Source: Citrus sinensis (taxonomy: Eukaryota; Streptophyta; Magnoliopsida; Sapindales; Rutaceae). Taken from it: a DNA stretch of 64,000 nt. Position numbers and translations under genes: made by a program. The notes under the pieces were generated by a model. The model was given only the letters and a program-made list of their open reading frames with translations. It was not told the origin of the DNA and did no database searches. Of the stretch, positions 23,030-36,400 are shown piece by piece. The first letter of the stretch is position 1, and each line of letters opens with the position of its first letter. Location of the stretch: positions 27,935,001 to 27,999,000 of the forward strand of contig NC_068563.1 of the NCBI RefSeq assembly GCF_022201045.2. The letters are read 5' to 3'.

Positions 23030-24440
23030 GAAGGATCTTGATTTTAGTTTTGGATGCTCCATCTGTATTTTATTTTATTTTATTTTTTCTTGATGAAATG
23101 GAAGCTTTGGTCTCTTTCGTATTATTTTTTTATGGAAGGGAAGCTTTTTCCAGGTCTATTCAATTTCTTTTATCATCTAAAATCATTCTCTTGCCTTAGA
23201 ATGACTTTTACATTGCCCCTGTTCCAGCTGCCCCGCTCTCCTTTCAGGTCTTGTAATTGGAATTTGACATGGGGAGCGAAGAAGGGGACGGGATGGGATG
23301 TCTGTTTCCAGAAGGATTGAAGTTTGTACTCTTCTGATGCATGATGCTACAATTTTAGTTAAATGGAATCTAAATGTGGGTTGGCCACGTGTGTTGAGCA
23401 GCCTGAACACATAAACGGATTCCTTTTTTTCATAATTATTAAGGAAAATGAACTTGCATAACCTGCTTCTGTCACAGCCTAGCAGGAGTATCCAAGATTC
23501 TTGTCTTGTATATGAAAGTCTGAAAAAATAATATTGTTTGCGAGGAAGACAAAATGGCCGGTCGGTTGATAAACTGTAGTTTTGTCAGTTGTGCGAGACA
23601 TGGGCAGAGCACAACGCTCCAACAACCAAAATCTGGTTTCCTCGTCTTTCTTTACACATTTCTGGAGTTTAATGCACATGCATGATGTGGATTATGATGT
23701 CACATTGAGCAACTCGTCTCGTGTTCTTAATCTGATTCTTTATTGGCAATCATGTTCTCTTATCTTGGGTTTGACTAGATACTTGTGCTAGTTCCAGTTT
23801 TGATGTCCCCTTGTGAGGTTGAAACTTGGAATTTGCAAACGGACGCCTAAGACTAACTTAACTAAATATGGTGTTTACGGACGACCATTAGTCCGAACCA
23901 TTTGTTTCTTTTCCCAAAACATTGATCGCATACAAGAATCTTTCCTTTTGATAAGAATTCGCGTAAGTAGTTCTAAGTTGAAATTTGTAGCCGTCCCTTA
24001 CTGGTTCTTGCAAATCTTCAAATAGAATGAGGCACTGCATTTGTTTATCCCAACACATTTCTTGGTTAAAAAACATTTGTGATTTCAGATCTGCAGCATT
24101 CCATCTTTGATCAGTTGTCTAAATCCAGGATTTGTTTTTATTGGGTTCCTTTTTTCCTGCTTGATCAATATGCACCACCACACATGTACATTTCAGTATA
24201 AAATAAAATTCATTCTCCAATCCACTAGTCTTGATACTTAATAGTGTCTTTTGCTATTTCCAAATGGAAGATTGACAAAAGAGAGAGTACATTGTGAACA
24301 CAACATATACAGCCAACGTTTTATTAAAACCAAAAATTTGAGTTCCCTTATCTGAACAAACCAGTCCTAACGGAATGCCGAAACCTTAAAATAAATTACA
24401 AAACTTAGCAAACTAACCTTCCATGTCTTGCACTTTTTTG
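23030..24440. other. convergent intergenic region
   Basis: The 3' ends of SEN2 (plus) and the tetraspanin (minus) face each other here. It is AT-rich, with no gene recognised. 3' UTRs from both sides probably fill several hundred bases. Confidence 0.5.
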
Positions 24441-27080
24441 TTAAAACTGAATCCTACTAGGTCGTGATTTTGTCATCCTAGCTTCACCGTAGGGTTCATC
24501 ATTATCAATACGACGATTATTCCTAAAAGCTGCACATCCAATCACATAGAAAATCACCAGGATTATCAACACGACAATGTTGATCACTGAGACCTTCCTC
24601 CAGCTCTTCTTGAGGCTGGCCAGAACACCAGCTTTGCATGAGTCGCATTGATAGCATAATTGCTCTTGATCGTTACTCCACCTTGTGCAGTCAGGGTTGC
24701 TTCCCACCAGCCCCCCTCCAGGGTTCCATAAAGTCTCATTCTCATAGACAAAGCCACACTCTGCTGGGGGTTTGCAGCAACCGGACTGCAGGTATCATAC
24801 AGGAAAATTAATATCAAAGGTATTATCTACTGAAGATATTGCATTTGTAGATAAATTAAATTGTTCGAATTGGAATAGTTCTGAGTATCTCTTCTGGTGG
24901 AAGATGATAAAAGCAAAGCACACAGTTTCCATGAGAACTTTACTGTTGGAACTGGATGTCTGGATCTGTATACATATCTTGAACTTCACTTTTGCTGTGT
25001 CATACAAAGGATCTAGATCTTTTATGTTGGGAAATGACATGTTATAAAATATATCGGAAATTTAAAATCGGAAAGGTCTACTTGAGAATCGAAAGATGAG
25101 GTTTTCAGATTCTTACTTCGATGCAAATTGTTGATGGTATGATTCCTATAACCTAGTTATGCACAGCAGGCCACGTCATGGTAAAAATGTTGCCTATTCA
25201 TTACTACATAATAGTTTATAGTTGCAATATAGGAAGACAACGACTGATAACAAATATAAGTTAGGAAAGAAAACATGACGCAATAGATTAAGCTTACCAT
25301 TTACATAACTTATTTCAATAATAGCCACTAGATCCCTTGTTATATTCAAGGTAAATTGAAATTTCTTTGAAGAATGTCAACAATTACCACCACTGGTTAA
25401 GATTTGGTACCTTGTCCAAGTCACTTGCTAGCTAAAGCATGCAGCGAAATAACGGCTAAAAACGTTTGGTACCGGAGAAAATCAATTTCTAAAGATAAGA
25501 TATCTAACTTTTATCTTCAGATTCTTTTTCTAGCAAACCGACGGAAAATGGAAAAGCAAACAGGATATTCCGCTCAAAACAAAAACACCACTGTTTTGAT
25601 AAAAGCAAAAGAAAAGCCACCCGACACTTTCAAATAATTGGCCAAGAGAACATTCTGTTACTAGTTATTTTGGGGCCATCTAGTAAAATAAGAAAGGGGC
25701 TACTACTGTTACAGTATTACTATGCATGATATTTTGTTTGCCAACCCCAAATAATTAACGGCAAGACCGCAAGAAAGCAAAAGAGATTTTCTTAGATTGC
25801 AAAATAAAGGAACGACTCCGTTTAGGTTTCTAGACCACAATCATATAATTTCTTTTTCTAAAATAACAATTTTGCCTATTGTTAGGCTATTGATGGTTTG
25901 GTTATGGGAACACAATTATTGGGCCTTGAGGAACTTGGCTAATTAGGCCACCGCCCTTTGTGGTCCACTGGCGTTTTATAATGATCAAGAACCAATATTA
26001 TATGTAATTAATTGTCTTATTATTAAATTCCACAAAATATCATCATATGGCTAAAAGACAAATCAGAGGGTGGATTAAGTTTGAAATATTATCAAATAAC
26101 TCCCAACCAGAACTCGCCGCATATACTGGATCTACATCAACCTTCGAGCAAAGTGTGTGATTCACTTCCTTAGATAGTCAGATAAATTAATAAATCCCAT
26201 TTCCTCCTTAACCTTTACCTTTTTCAAACACTAAGCCACTATTAGGAACATCTAAAAGTAACACAAAATTTTGAAATCTAAACACCAAGGCCGCTTAAGG
26301 GTTTAGTTCTCAGTCGTGCTACTTTAAAAATAAAATATAAAAAAAAAAAGTTTTGAAGAAAGATTTCAAGCTAATTATACCATAACTAACCAAAAGATTG
26401 ACAAGAAAAAATCATCATTAGAGAAGTTTGTACCCAAATACCCAGGAAAAAAAAATAAGGCCATCCTGTAGTAAATGCTCGTGAAACAAGAAAGCAGAAA
26501 CAAATGAAGCAAAAAAATGGAAATAGAATCAAAAAATTAAAAATATATGTGAATAAAGCATATATACCTGAACAGGGTTAAGCTTCCTGAGAGAAAACAT
26601 ATCAGCAGTTTCAGGGGCACCATTAATAACTCTGCGCATCTTGGGACAAACTTTAGAATCTCTAATACAAGAACTGATCTTCCCCCAGTAGCTGTCATCA
26701 GTTACCCGGTCCTTCAGCCAACCGGAATAGTCCTCCAAATGATACTCCGAGTAAGCCCGGTCCATCACAGGCCGGCCCGACCCTTTGTCCGTCACCGCAT
26801 AGGCAAAGATAATGAACCCGATGAGGGCAGCAATGATAAAGAACATGACAAATAGATAAAACCGCATGAGGTGCGTGTTGCGGTAACAGGCGCCGGCGAA
26901 ACCTGCCAGGGAGACGACCATGATGGAGACTCCGATGACGATCAACGGCCACTGCAGAAACTTGAGACAGTCGGTGTTGTTGGCTCTGCTGCTTAGCCAT
27001 ATGCCCCCTCCGATAATTGGTATTGACAATAAAAATGTGAAGAAGTTTAGCAGGCCTATCAAGTGATTGCTATTTCTCAT
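24441..27080 (-). CDS. tetraspanin, TET3/TET4 type
   Basis: A four-pass membrane protein that organises plasma-membrane or plasmodesmal microdomains. Exons are 27080-26568 (171 codons) and 24785-24441 (114 codons plus stop), split by a 1.78-kb GT-AG intron in phase 0. The total is 285 residues, usual for plant tetraspanins. Transmembrane segments lie at about 7-29, 43-65, 74-97 and near 237-258. The large extracellular loop between TM3 and TM4 carries the plant GCCKPP signature directly after the splice point, plus further paired cysteines (CYQCDSCKAG). The tail GEARMTKS matches TET3/TET4 as I remember them. The neighbour SEN2 supports this orthology. Confidence 0.95.
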
Positions 27081-29565
27081 TTTCCTTTTTTTTTTTTTTT
27101 GGATGTTTTTTGGTTATGGGTTCTTGAGTTTCTTCTTCTTTAAGCTGATGTATAAACAAACAAAATAATATACATAGAACTTGCTTTTGGAAGCCTGACA
27201 AGTACAGAGAGATGCGGGTGGCAGGTGGGGTGGTCAGGTGTACAAAGAGCTTGTTTTCTTATATATATTGGGAAAGAACAGTAAATCAATGAAATGACCC
27301 AAATGCCCCTAACCGTGTATAGGTGGCGTGGTTTCATAGGTTGATTTGTCCGGATACACTGCAGGTTTTGGTTTATCACTTTATCCGGAATAGTACAGAA
27401 AGTCAAGTAATTATTGCGTAACTCAGGGGTTTATTAGGATAGCTTAAAATCTGCATTCAATTCAAATGAGATTTACGCAAGAAATCACCTAGCTTTGGCC
27501 TGCCCATGTGGCATCCACCAGGTGCATTAGCAAAAACACTCTATTCTACCTATCATCAAGTTAAGAGTACAGTAGCCACTGAAGTTTGGCCGAAGTGATC
27601 GGCTGCCGCCCTCACAAGCGTGAGGTAGCGGTTCAAGCTTTTACAAAAATATTATAAGAATTAAATATTTATAATTTTTTTTTATAAAATACGAATAAAA
27701 TAGCAATATTTTTTTATGAAAATTATTTATCTATGCATCTATTTTATAAAATTTAATATAATAATATAAATTTTAATTATAAATACCAGTATAATATATT
27801 ATATAATAATAATTATAAATATATATATATATATATATAATTTAATAATTTAATAAATAATCAATATTTAAAATAAAGTTAAGAGTACAATATTAATTAC
27901 AAAAATTGAGATACAAAATTTATTTTTGAATTGATGTTGATGTGATTGCAGCTTGTAGTAGTACTGAGAAATGACATGTGTTTGGTTCATATTATGTACC
28001 TTATCTTTTTTTTTGTTTTCATCCCACATGGTTATTTTCCAAAATGCATAGCGTGTTTCATTTTCTGAGCTATAAAGAAAAGAAAATATCACTAGCATCA
28101 GTACATTTTACTATGAAATTATAAACTACGACTTTGCAATTTTCTCTTAAAATTATTATACGGTCAGATACTCCCTCTGAAAAACAAAAGAATGATTTGC
28201 AAATAACTCCTCTAAATTCTTTGAACTGAGCACGTGTCACACAAATATATAATCGAAATGGGTTTTATTTTTATTATTATTATTATTAAGGAGAGATAGT
28301 GAAGTTTTGAATTGTTTGCTTGTCTTGAAGGATATGGGTGTTGAGTAAGGTGATGGAGTAAAGCAATAGATAATAATTCTATTATTACAAGTTAGTGTCG
28401 CAGAGAAATTACCAGTCTTCTTCCGTATTATTCGCAGTTTGAATTTATCCGTCTCTTCTGGCACGTGCTGGATACTTTAAGATTGGAGTCACCTTGTAAT
28501 AAATTCGAAGTGCTTCCTCTGATTTTGGCTTTTAAATTGGTGGGTGCTTGGATATTTATGAAGTTGCTTTCTTTTTCCAATACCTTCAGCTAGTATCCAA
28601 AATTGTTAGGTTTTGACTCATCTGCTCACTGTGCTAATAAGAATTAATAATCATTAACACTCTTTTTTTTTTTTTCTTTTTTTGCTTTTTTGGCCATGCA
28701 TATAAAGGCGTATTAACATTAAAAATAATAATTTAAAAGATGGGGGCGTCTGGTTCATTATTAAAAAATTGTGCGAATTTTAATTCAAAAAAAAAATTGT
28801 GGGAATTCTTTTTATAATAATTTGTTTATACTATCTTATAATCCGAAGGTTTAAGTGGCCAAATAATAAAGTTACTTTATATGTTGATATTGTTGTTGTC
28901 GTTGTTTTTTATCAATTATGTAACACAACGCATGTGACACGTATGAGACTAATGATATTTTTTTTTTCCAGAAATTTCTTCGTACAACATCATTCCGAGA
29001 CAATGAAAGGTACCCCCATTGACATCGAAACGTTTGTCCTATTAAATATTATCCAATAAATTTGATGATGTAGATTGACTTTAATGTATTCATTTAACCA
29101 AAAAAAAAAAGTGTAGATATCATTTAAAAAATAAATATAATCTATACAGAAAAAAGGTCCAAAATAAAAATTATGGGCTTAATTGATGGGAGCCCAACTG
29201 ACCCATTCTTTATGGTCCCTGCCTCCTGATTCCCAGCAACCTTTAACATGGCGGGGCCGCTCATTATTCTTTAAAATATTATTCATTACGATATTTCCCT
29301 TTTTTTTTTTTAAACTGCTTTGAAGGAGAAATTATTGAATAACTCTAATGTATTATAATTAATTTATGTATGTATGATATGTATAGTTGAATTTAATATA
29401 ATCACCATTCGCATGATGATTTTTTAAAATAAATTTACACATATCATAATAACATTTTCTTATTATATGACTGACATGATACATATAATGTATTTTAGAA
29501 TTTCTCGTTTTGAAAGAGGGTTGGGGTGGAATAAATTAATACTTATTATTCTAGGAAAAAGATCA
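27081..29565. other. tetraspanin upstream region and AT-rich spacer
   Basis: The first few hundred bases hold the 5' leader (with a T-rich tract near 27090) and promoter of the tetraspanin. An AT dinucleotide run sits at about 27819-27839. The rest is AT-rich with no gene recognised. Confidence 0.45.
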
Positions 29566-29754
29566 AAGAAAACCGAGTGATGATACAACCACAAATTCTT
29601 GTACAAACTGATGTGGCATTAATTCATTGGTTAAATAGAAATATAAAATAATATAAATAAATCATGTAGGTCAAGAGATATTTAATTCAACTAATGAATT
29701 AACGCCACATCAGTTTGTACAAAAATTTGTGACTATATCATTACTCAAGAAAAC
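29566..29754. mobile_element. MITE with long inverted termini and 8-bp TSD
   Basis: The body is 29574-29746, flanked by AAGAAAAC at 29566-29573 and 29747-29754. The arms match over about 65 bp. The left reads GAGTGATGATACAACCACAA. The right, reverse-complemented, reads GAGTAATGATATAGTCACAA. Both continue with TTGTACAAACTGATGTGGC. An 8-bp duplication fits hAT-like MITEs. There is no coding capacity, and the transcript would fold as a hairpin. Confidence 0.8.
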
Positions 29755-32555
29755 AAGCTAAATATTGTGAATAATTTTTTCACCCATACAAGACACTGAC
29801 TACAACTAAGAGTAAACTTAGTCAAAGCATCAGCTGCCAATTTTAAATTTTTTAAAATTATATTTTCAAAATTAAATTATCCCATTCAAAAATAAGTGGA
29901 GATAAAAATCGTTGGATTATTAATTTGAATGCTTGGTGCATACTTTTTAATTGTGTTCAGTACATACCGAGCTCGGTTGTCATATATTGTATGCATTTAA
30001 ATTCTCGGTGAACTTCTGAATTTAAAGTTATTATATTGTAGTAAAAAAATTGCATTAATACAACATGTGAAAGTATTCAAATAAATTTAAGTGAATATGG
30101 GATGGAAATTATTCGAATGAGAAAATATTAGATGTTGTTATTAAAACGATACCTTTTGGACAGACTTCTGTTGGTAAATTGTGCAGTTCAAATATTTTAC
30201 TATATTTCCTTTACCCACACGTAGGGGTTTTCTTTTTTTAACATTTATTTATTTTTAGTTATTTGTTTTCTAACTTATCACTCATTAGTAGATAATTTTA
30301 TCTTAATAAAAGAAGTAAAAATAGTCTACTTTTATTTGAAATTTAAATGAAAAGTTATAATTTTAAATTTAAAAAATACTCTTTAAAATTCATATATTTT
30401 CAATATATGATAAATTTAGTATTTTCATATTATCCTTGAAGTTATTTTTTTATCTACTTTAAATTTTTATTTACATGGTAACATTAACACAACCAAAATA
30501 TATAACGAATCCGATTGTATCAATTGTGATAAATAAAAACTAAAACATCAGTGTTGATTTTATAATGAAAGTTGATATTATAATTAAATCTTTTATTATA
30601 AGATTAAATTAAGAAACAATGATAGTATCATATTTTCAATTCTATCAAACTTATCAACTTACAAAATTTCTAAATTATGAAAAATAAAGGTATGTGCCAC
30701 ATAAAAATATATATATATATATATATCAAACCATTATAATTTAAAATTTTCTATTTAGATATTAAAAAATAAAAAATAAATACATTATTCAGGTATTCAT
30801 TTAAATTTATTCAAATTTCAGTTAAATTCGTATCTATTCAAACTTTAAAAATTTAAAGAAAAAAACACAAACGTACTTTTTTAAAACATAAATCTGAAAA
30901 TATATTAATAAAAAAGAGTTTTTTTTTTAAATAAATCTAAAAATAGTTTTGAGAAAAAAGTTTTGATGTGATATTTTGAATCGAAACAGTGCACTTCGAT
31001 AATCCGTGAACTGGTGGATCCCATTTATAACACGTGGCGAATACATAACGGATCTACTTTGTAAAGTTGTCGGTGCTGTGAGATTTTGATTTCCACTGTC
31101 TGCGGCCAAAGTCAAACTGAAATTGAAAAAAATATATATTTCTTTAAATTGGTTAATTAATAAATCTAAAATTATTCTTGTGCCTTTTACAAAGCTACGA
31201 CTTGCTTAAAAATTGGTACTTGAAGCTTTGTATATGTTGATCTGGTAAAAATGTGTCTCAGAAGTTTCATGGCTGTACGAGCGTCTTTTTTTAAAAAAAA
31301 AAAAACAATGAATTTTATAAATATCCAACATAAAATAATGATTAAATACATAGAATTATCAAAGTTAATTCTTGGCCACTCTCATTTCCTTTCTTAATTA
31401 AAAAAAAAAAAAATAGGTGCAAGTGGGCATTTATCCTATTTGTGAGGATACAAACTAGGATATGCTATAAGAGAATTGATTTAAGTGGTGTTGATAGATA
31501 TCTAATGTAAATATCAATAACATCTATAAAACGTATCAATAATTCAAAAAATAAAATAAAATAAAGTGAACTAGAAAAATGAAATGACTGAAATTTGAAT
31601 TAAAATATTATGTGTGTGTATATATATATATGGGAGAAATCTTGGGATTAATAATATATTTTTATCAGTTCTATTGCATTTGTGATGAAGTTATGAGTAG
31701 TCAACTTAATAACCTTACATTCTAAATTCAACCATAGTGTAACGAGTTCACCGTATGTACCATACTATCGTCATTTAGACCTTAACATATATCAAATTTT
31801 GTTGAACACCTTATTATAAGAAATAACCTAATATCTTATTATTTCATATTCTTATTTTATTCTATTATTTAATCCAGCATCCCTTATAAGGTGTGTTGCT
31901 AATGTTGACAACCGGGGAAGAAGAGGAAAAGAAAAATAAAAGTCGAAAAGAACAAGTGCCAAATGAAATTTAACGAAGGATTTAGATAGAAAATAATTAT
32001 AAATAAAAATCAGTACAAGGTTCTCAATAAAATTTAACATTTGTTAAGGCATAAAAGGACAAAAGTTATGATACGTTCTAATGACTTTTAAATTAACCAC
32101 TGTGTTCCCATGTCCTGCCAATTATCGAAGCACATGTAGCACGCACCACAGGCTACCGATCGTCCAGGATTTAGGCATCAATTGCGATTTGCACAATCGC
32201 TATTCGCTACCTTACGCATCAAGTATCATGGGCGGCCATGACCACTGACCACACATTTATTGTCCCATTGCTTCTTTCCACATTTATTTTCTTCTATCTT
32301 TCGTGCAAACGCTTGACTTGATTTTTTTAATCAAGTTATATTCATTTCCAATTTAAGTAAAACGTAGGTTTTCATGAAACTCAAATCTAAAATCCCGTGT
32401 AAATAATTTAAATTGACTTTAATAATATGAAACTTTATGTTGGATTACTTTAAAGTGTATGTAACAACGGTTGCCCACAATTACAAGACTACGTAAAATG
32501 CTTCGATATCAAACAAAAAATTTTCACGTGGGCGTTTTATTTAAGAAATATAATA
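29755..32555. other. AT-rich spacer
   Basis: Low-complexity AT-rich DNA with an (AT)10 run at 30707-30726 and another AT run near 31620. No gene is recognised. The short less AT-rich island at about 32100-32260 shows no coding signal. Confidence 0.5.
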
Positions 32556-32560
32556 GGTGT

Positions 32561-33355
32561 TGTTTGGGAGGGATACTGTTTGGGACAAATGCGTCGAAGG
32601 GACCAGGAATGACGAGCAGACATCTGATGGCGGAGTTCTGCGCACCGGTGTTTTCCGTTAAAGCCTGGCGCGTGGAAGAACAGGAGCAGAAACATCCTGC
32701 TCGTCCACGATGTTGTCGTCCGCGAGGCCAATTCCTATAAAAGGCATGAGGCCATTCCGGCTAGAGACCGAGAGGCGAGGAGACCCGGTCGACGGCAGTT
32801 GGCAAGACGCGCTCTCCAGCACGAGAACCTAGGCACAACAGCCACGCTTTCCCCAGAACCGCGACGTAACACGCAAGATCTCACGGAGCCATGACAGCCA
32901 CACTTTCCCCAGAACCGTGGCGTAACACGCAAGGTCTCACAGAGCCGTGGCAGCCACGCTTTCCCCTGAACCGTGGCGTAACACGCTAGATCCCATGTTT
33001 TGCCCATAACGCAGCAGTTGGAGTCCCATACCGTCTCGAAAAGAGCGGAAGACTGAGATTCAGAGGAAGCCTATAAAAAGGTAGCCAACGAAGGTAAAAG
33101 GGTTAGCATTTTTAAGATAAAAGAGAAAACCACAAAAAAGCCATAAGACCTGTGGCAAGCGTTCCCCGAACCTTCATATCTGACTTGAGCGTCGGAGGGT
33201 TTGCGCCGGGAGAACAACCGGCGTACTCTGACTTGTCTGTGTGTGCAGGGACATCCGGAGAAGAAGCATTACTAGGAGACCTCCTGGTCGTGGTAGAGTT
33301 GATCGAGCAGGGATCCTGGTCGTAGAACGAGGAGAACCGGAATCTCGCATCAACA
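32561..33355 (+). repeat. 5' long terminal repeat
   Basis: 795 bp, TGTTTGGGAGGG to CATCAACA. It holds two TATAAAA-like boxes, near 32736 and 33072. Between them is a three-copy 56-bp tandem repeat (starts at 32839, 32895 and 32951, each beginning CAGCCAC). The pair of TATA-like boxes leaves the transcription start ambiguous. Confidence 0.95.
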
Positions 33356-33358
33356 TTT

Positions 33359-33376
33359 TGGCGCCGTCTGTGGGGA
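33359..33376 (+). promoter_or_regulatory. primer-binding site
   Basis: TGGCGCCGTCTGTGGGGA begins 3 nt after the 5' LTR end. Its first ten bases equal the TGGCGCCGTT-type site, complementary to tRNA-Asp, used by many plant gypsy elements, apart from the tenth. The exact tRNA is therefore inferred. Confidence 0.7.
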
Positions 33377-33433
33377 TCCAGAGCAAAAAGCTTCTGTCGG
33401 TAGCAAGAAGAGGGGTGGAGTAAGCGAAAGTCA

Positions 33434-36400
33434 ATGGAGATAGGAGGAAGTAGCGCACAAGGGGGTGACATAAGGCTTAACGATTCCGTGACGCTGAGGG
33501 AGGTGATCAGCGAAGCACGGGAAAAAGTCATGTTCGACCGGATGGAGCGAATGGAAAAGCAGATGGAAACCTTGACAACCATCCTGCATGAGCTGCGGAA
33601 CGAGCGAAGGGTAACCCAAGAGGGAAGGGTGAGAGGCGGTGGAGCGGCACCAGGTACCGATAGTGCGGAGAGAAGTCGAACCGCTGGGAGATTTGGCGGT
33701 GAGAGAGGTAACGTACCTCTGCGGGGAGAATTTCATAGAGAAAGAGAGCAGTCCCCGGTAAGACAGACTTGTGACGGGGGCGACGGGGTGGTGAACGCAG
33801 AGGAAACAGAACTGAGGCAACACTTACATGATGCAGAGCGAGAGCGGGATCAAGCTGCAGCGCGCGACCCTGGTCGCGCAGGACAGCTGGAGGAGGAAGT
33901 GCGAAGGCTAGCGCAAATAATTGATGACATGCAAGGGAGGAACAGAGCCCCTGGTTGGAGGATAATGCTGGACGGGGAATCACCGCTCGCAGCAGAGATC
34001 ATGAGGGCAGTTATTCCAAGAGATTTCCGCCTCCCCGACCTCAGATACTCGGGAAGAACTGACCCGCTGGTGCACATAGAGCGCTTCAACGACATAACGG
34101 GGGTCCAGGGATTATCTCCATCCCAAAGGTGCAGGGTGTTCCCACTATCCCTTGAGGGACGTGCACGAGAATGGTACAGGAAACTTCCTCGGGGCAGCAT
34201 AAAAACCTTCGAGCAGATGTGCCAGGAATTCGCAGAGCAGTTTAGTGGGGCAATGTCGCCGGAAGATGACATGATGGAGCTGAAGAGCATGAAACAGGGG
34301 GAGCAAGAAACCCTTCGGGAATTCATCAAGAGGTTTCATCGGGCTGTCCTCGACTTGGGAGCCTTCAACCACCCTCAGGCGTTAAGGGGACTGAAAGAAG
34401 GGGTGAAGATAGGAAGGCTGTGGTACAATTTGAGAAGCCCAGCTATTCAAACGTATGCAGCCACATACGAACAGGCTAAAAGAGACATCGAGATTGAGGA
34501 GGAGAAGGCTGCACGGATCAAGACAGACCAGTTGGAAGGGTTAGGGAGGAAAGAGAAGAAAGCATTACCAACTAATGGACCGAACAGGAGGAGGGACCAC
34601 CAGATCTCCGGTAGTGGAGCAGGAGGTAGGGTAATTGCTTACCAGCCTCATCAGAGGCCGCCACAGTATCAGCGCAGCAGGGCGCCACCTCCTCGCTCCC
34701 CAGCTAGGGAGCCTTGGAGAAGACATGATTCGGCATCCGGCGACCTTCATCAACATTCCCACGGTAGCAGGACGAGCAGACCAGAAGCACTCCCACCGCC
34801 CCCAACTCACAGTGGGGCAAACAGAGAAAGAGCAGTGCATCTGGTCGACCAGAACCAGGACTATGGGCGGTACACTCCCTTGAAGATGCCCCTGGATGAG
34901 GTGTACGAGGCCATAAAGGGTCGAGGGCTGCTGCACCTCCCCACACCAATAACAAAGCTACCCAACAGGAGGGATAGAGGACGTTATTGTAAGTTCCATG
35001 GCACCCATGGCCATACCACAGCAGAGTGTAGAGATCTCAAGACCCAGGTCGAAGATTTGGTGAGAAATCGGTACCTGGACGAGTTTATGGATGGGACTTT
35101 CCCGATGGTGGCCACCACGGATGAAGGGGAGCAGAGTGATGGAATCTTGAGACGCGAGCCGCCCGCAGCGAGGGTGATAGCTGGGGGCCCAACGTTGGCT
35201 GGAGATTCGAACAGATCGAGAAAAAATTATGCCAGATACGCCATGACCAGTAAAGAGATACTCTTCAACACCCCAGCAGCCAAACGAGCAAGGGTCAGGC
35301 AAGTGCCAATCATGTGGACGGATGAGGATGAGGAAGGGATTCTATACCCCCACGAGGACGCTTTAGTCATCAAGGCCACGATCGCTAGCAAGAAGTTTGA
35401 CCGGATACTGGTTGATACGGGGAGCTCAGTTGATGTGCTATTTAAATCAACTTTGGAAGAGATGGGAATAGCCGACCGGAAGTTGGAATACACCAACACC
35501 TCCTTGAAGGGGTTCGGAGGAGGGAAGCTGGTCCCTCTGGGCGTGGTCGAACTGCCTATCACAATCGGGAGCCCCCCGACAGAAAGAACAATGATACTGG
35601 ACTTCGTCGTAGTGGACGAGGAAGGTCCTTACCAGATGATCCTAGGTCGGCCATTTTTAAGGATGAGCAAAGCGGTGCTGTCCAACCATTATCTGTCTCT
35701 AAAGTACCGGGTGAATGGGGTAGTCGGAGTGGTACGAGGAGACCAGAGGATCGCAAGAAGCTGCTACTCCTCGGCAGCGAGGGAGGCGATGCAGATAACA
35801 TCCCTCGATACCCGAGTGGAAAACAAGACTGGCAGACAAGAACCCGTAGAGGATCTGGAAACAGTAAGCATGGGACCGGAGAACCCGGGAAAGACGATCA
35901 GAATCGGGTCGAGACTTGAGGGAGAGCAAAAGCAGGAGTTGGTGAAATGCTTACAGGCTCATGCCGACGTGTTTGCCTGGACACATGAGGACATGCCAGG
36001 GATTGACCCAGAGGTAGCATGTCATAGGCTGGCAATAAAGAAAGGTGCTCGGGCAGTAAGGCAGAAGAGGAGGTGCTTCAACCAGGAGAGGTATGAGGCT
36101 GTAAGTGATGAGGTGGAGAAGCTTCTGAGAGCAGGGTTCATTCGGGAAGTTAATTACCCAGAGTGGATATCGAACGTGGTGTTGGTAAAGAAGGCGAACG
36201 GCAAGTGGAGGATGTGTGTGGATTTCACAGACCTCAATAAGGCGTGCCCAAAAGACAGCTTCCCTTTACCAAAGATCGATCAGCTAGTAGATTCAACGGC
36301 TGGACATGGTCTGCTTAGCTTCATGGACGCATTCTCGGGATACAACCAGATCCCCATGTACGAGCCGGATGAGGAGAGCACGGCTTTCATCACTAACCAA

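Noticed and set aside
24584-24817. Alternative frame over the second tetraspanin exon
   Set aside because: It is out of frame with the GCCK motif and the conserved C-terminal tail.
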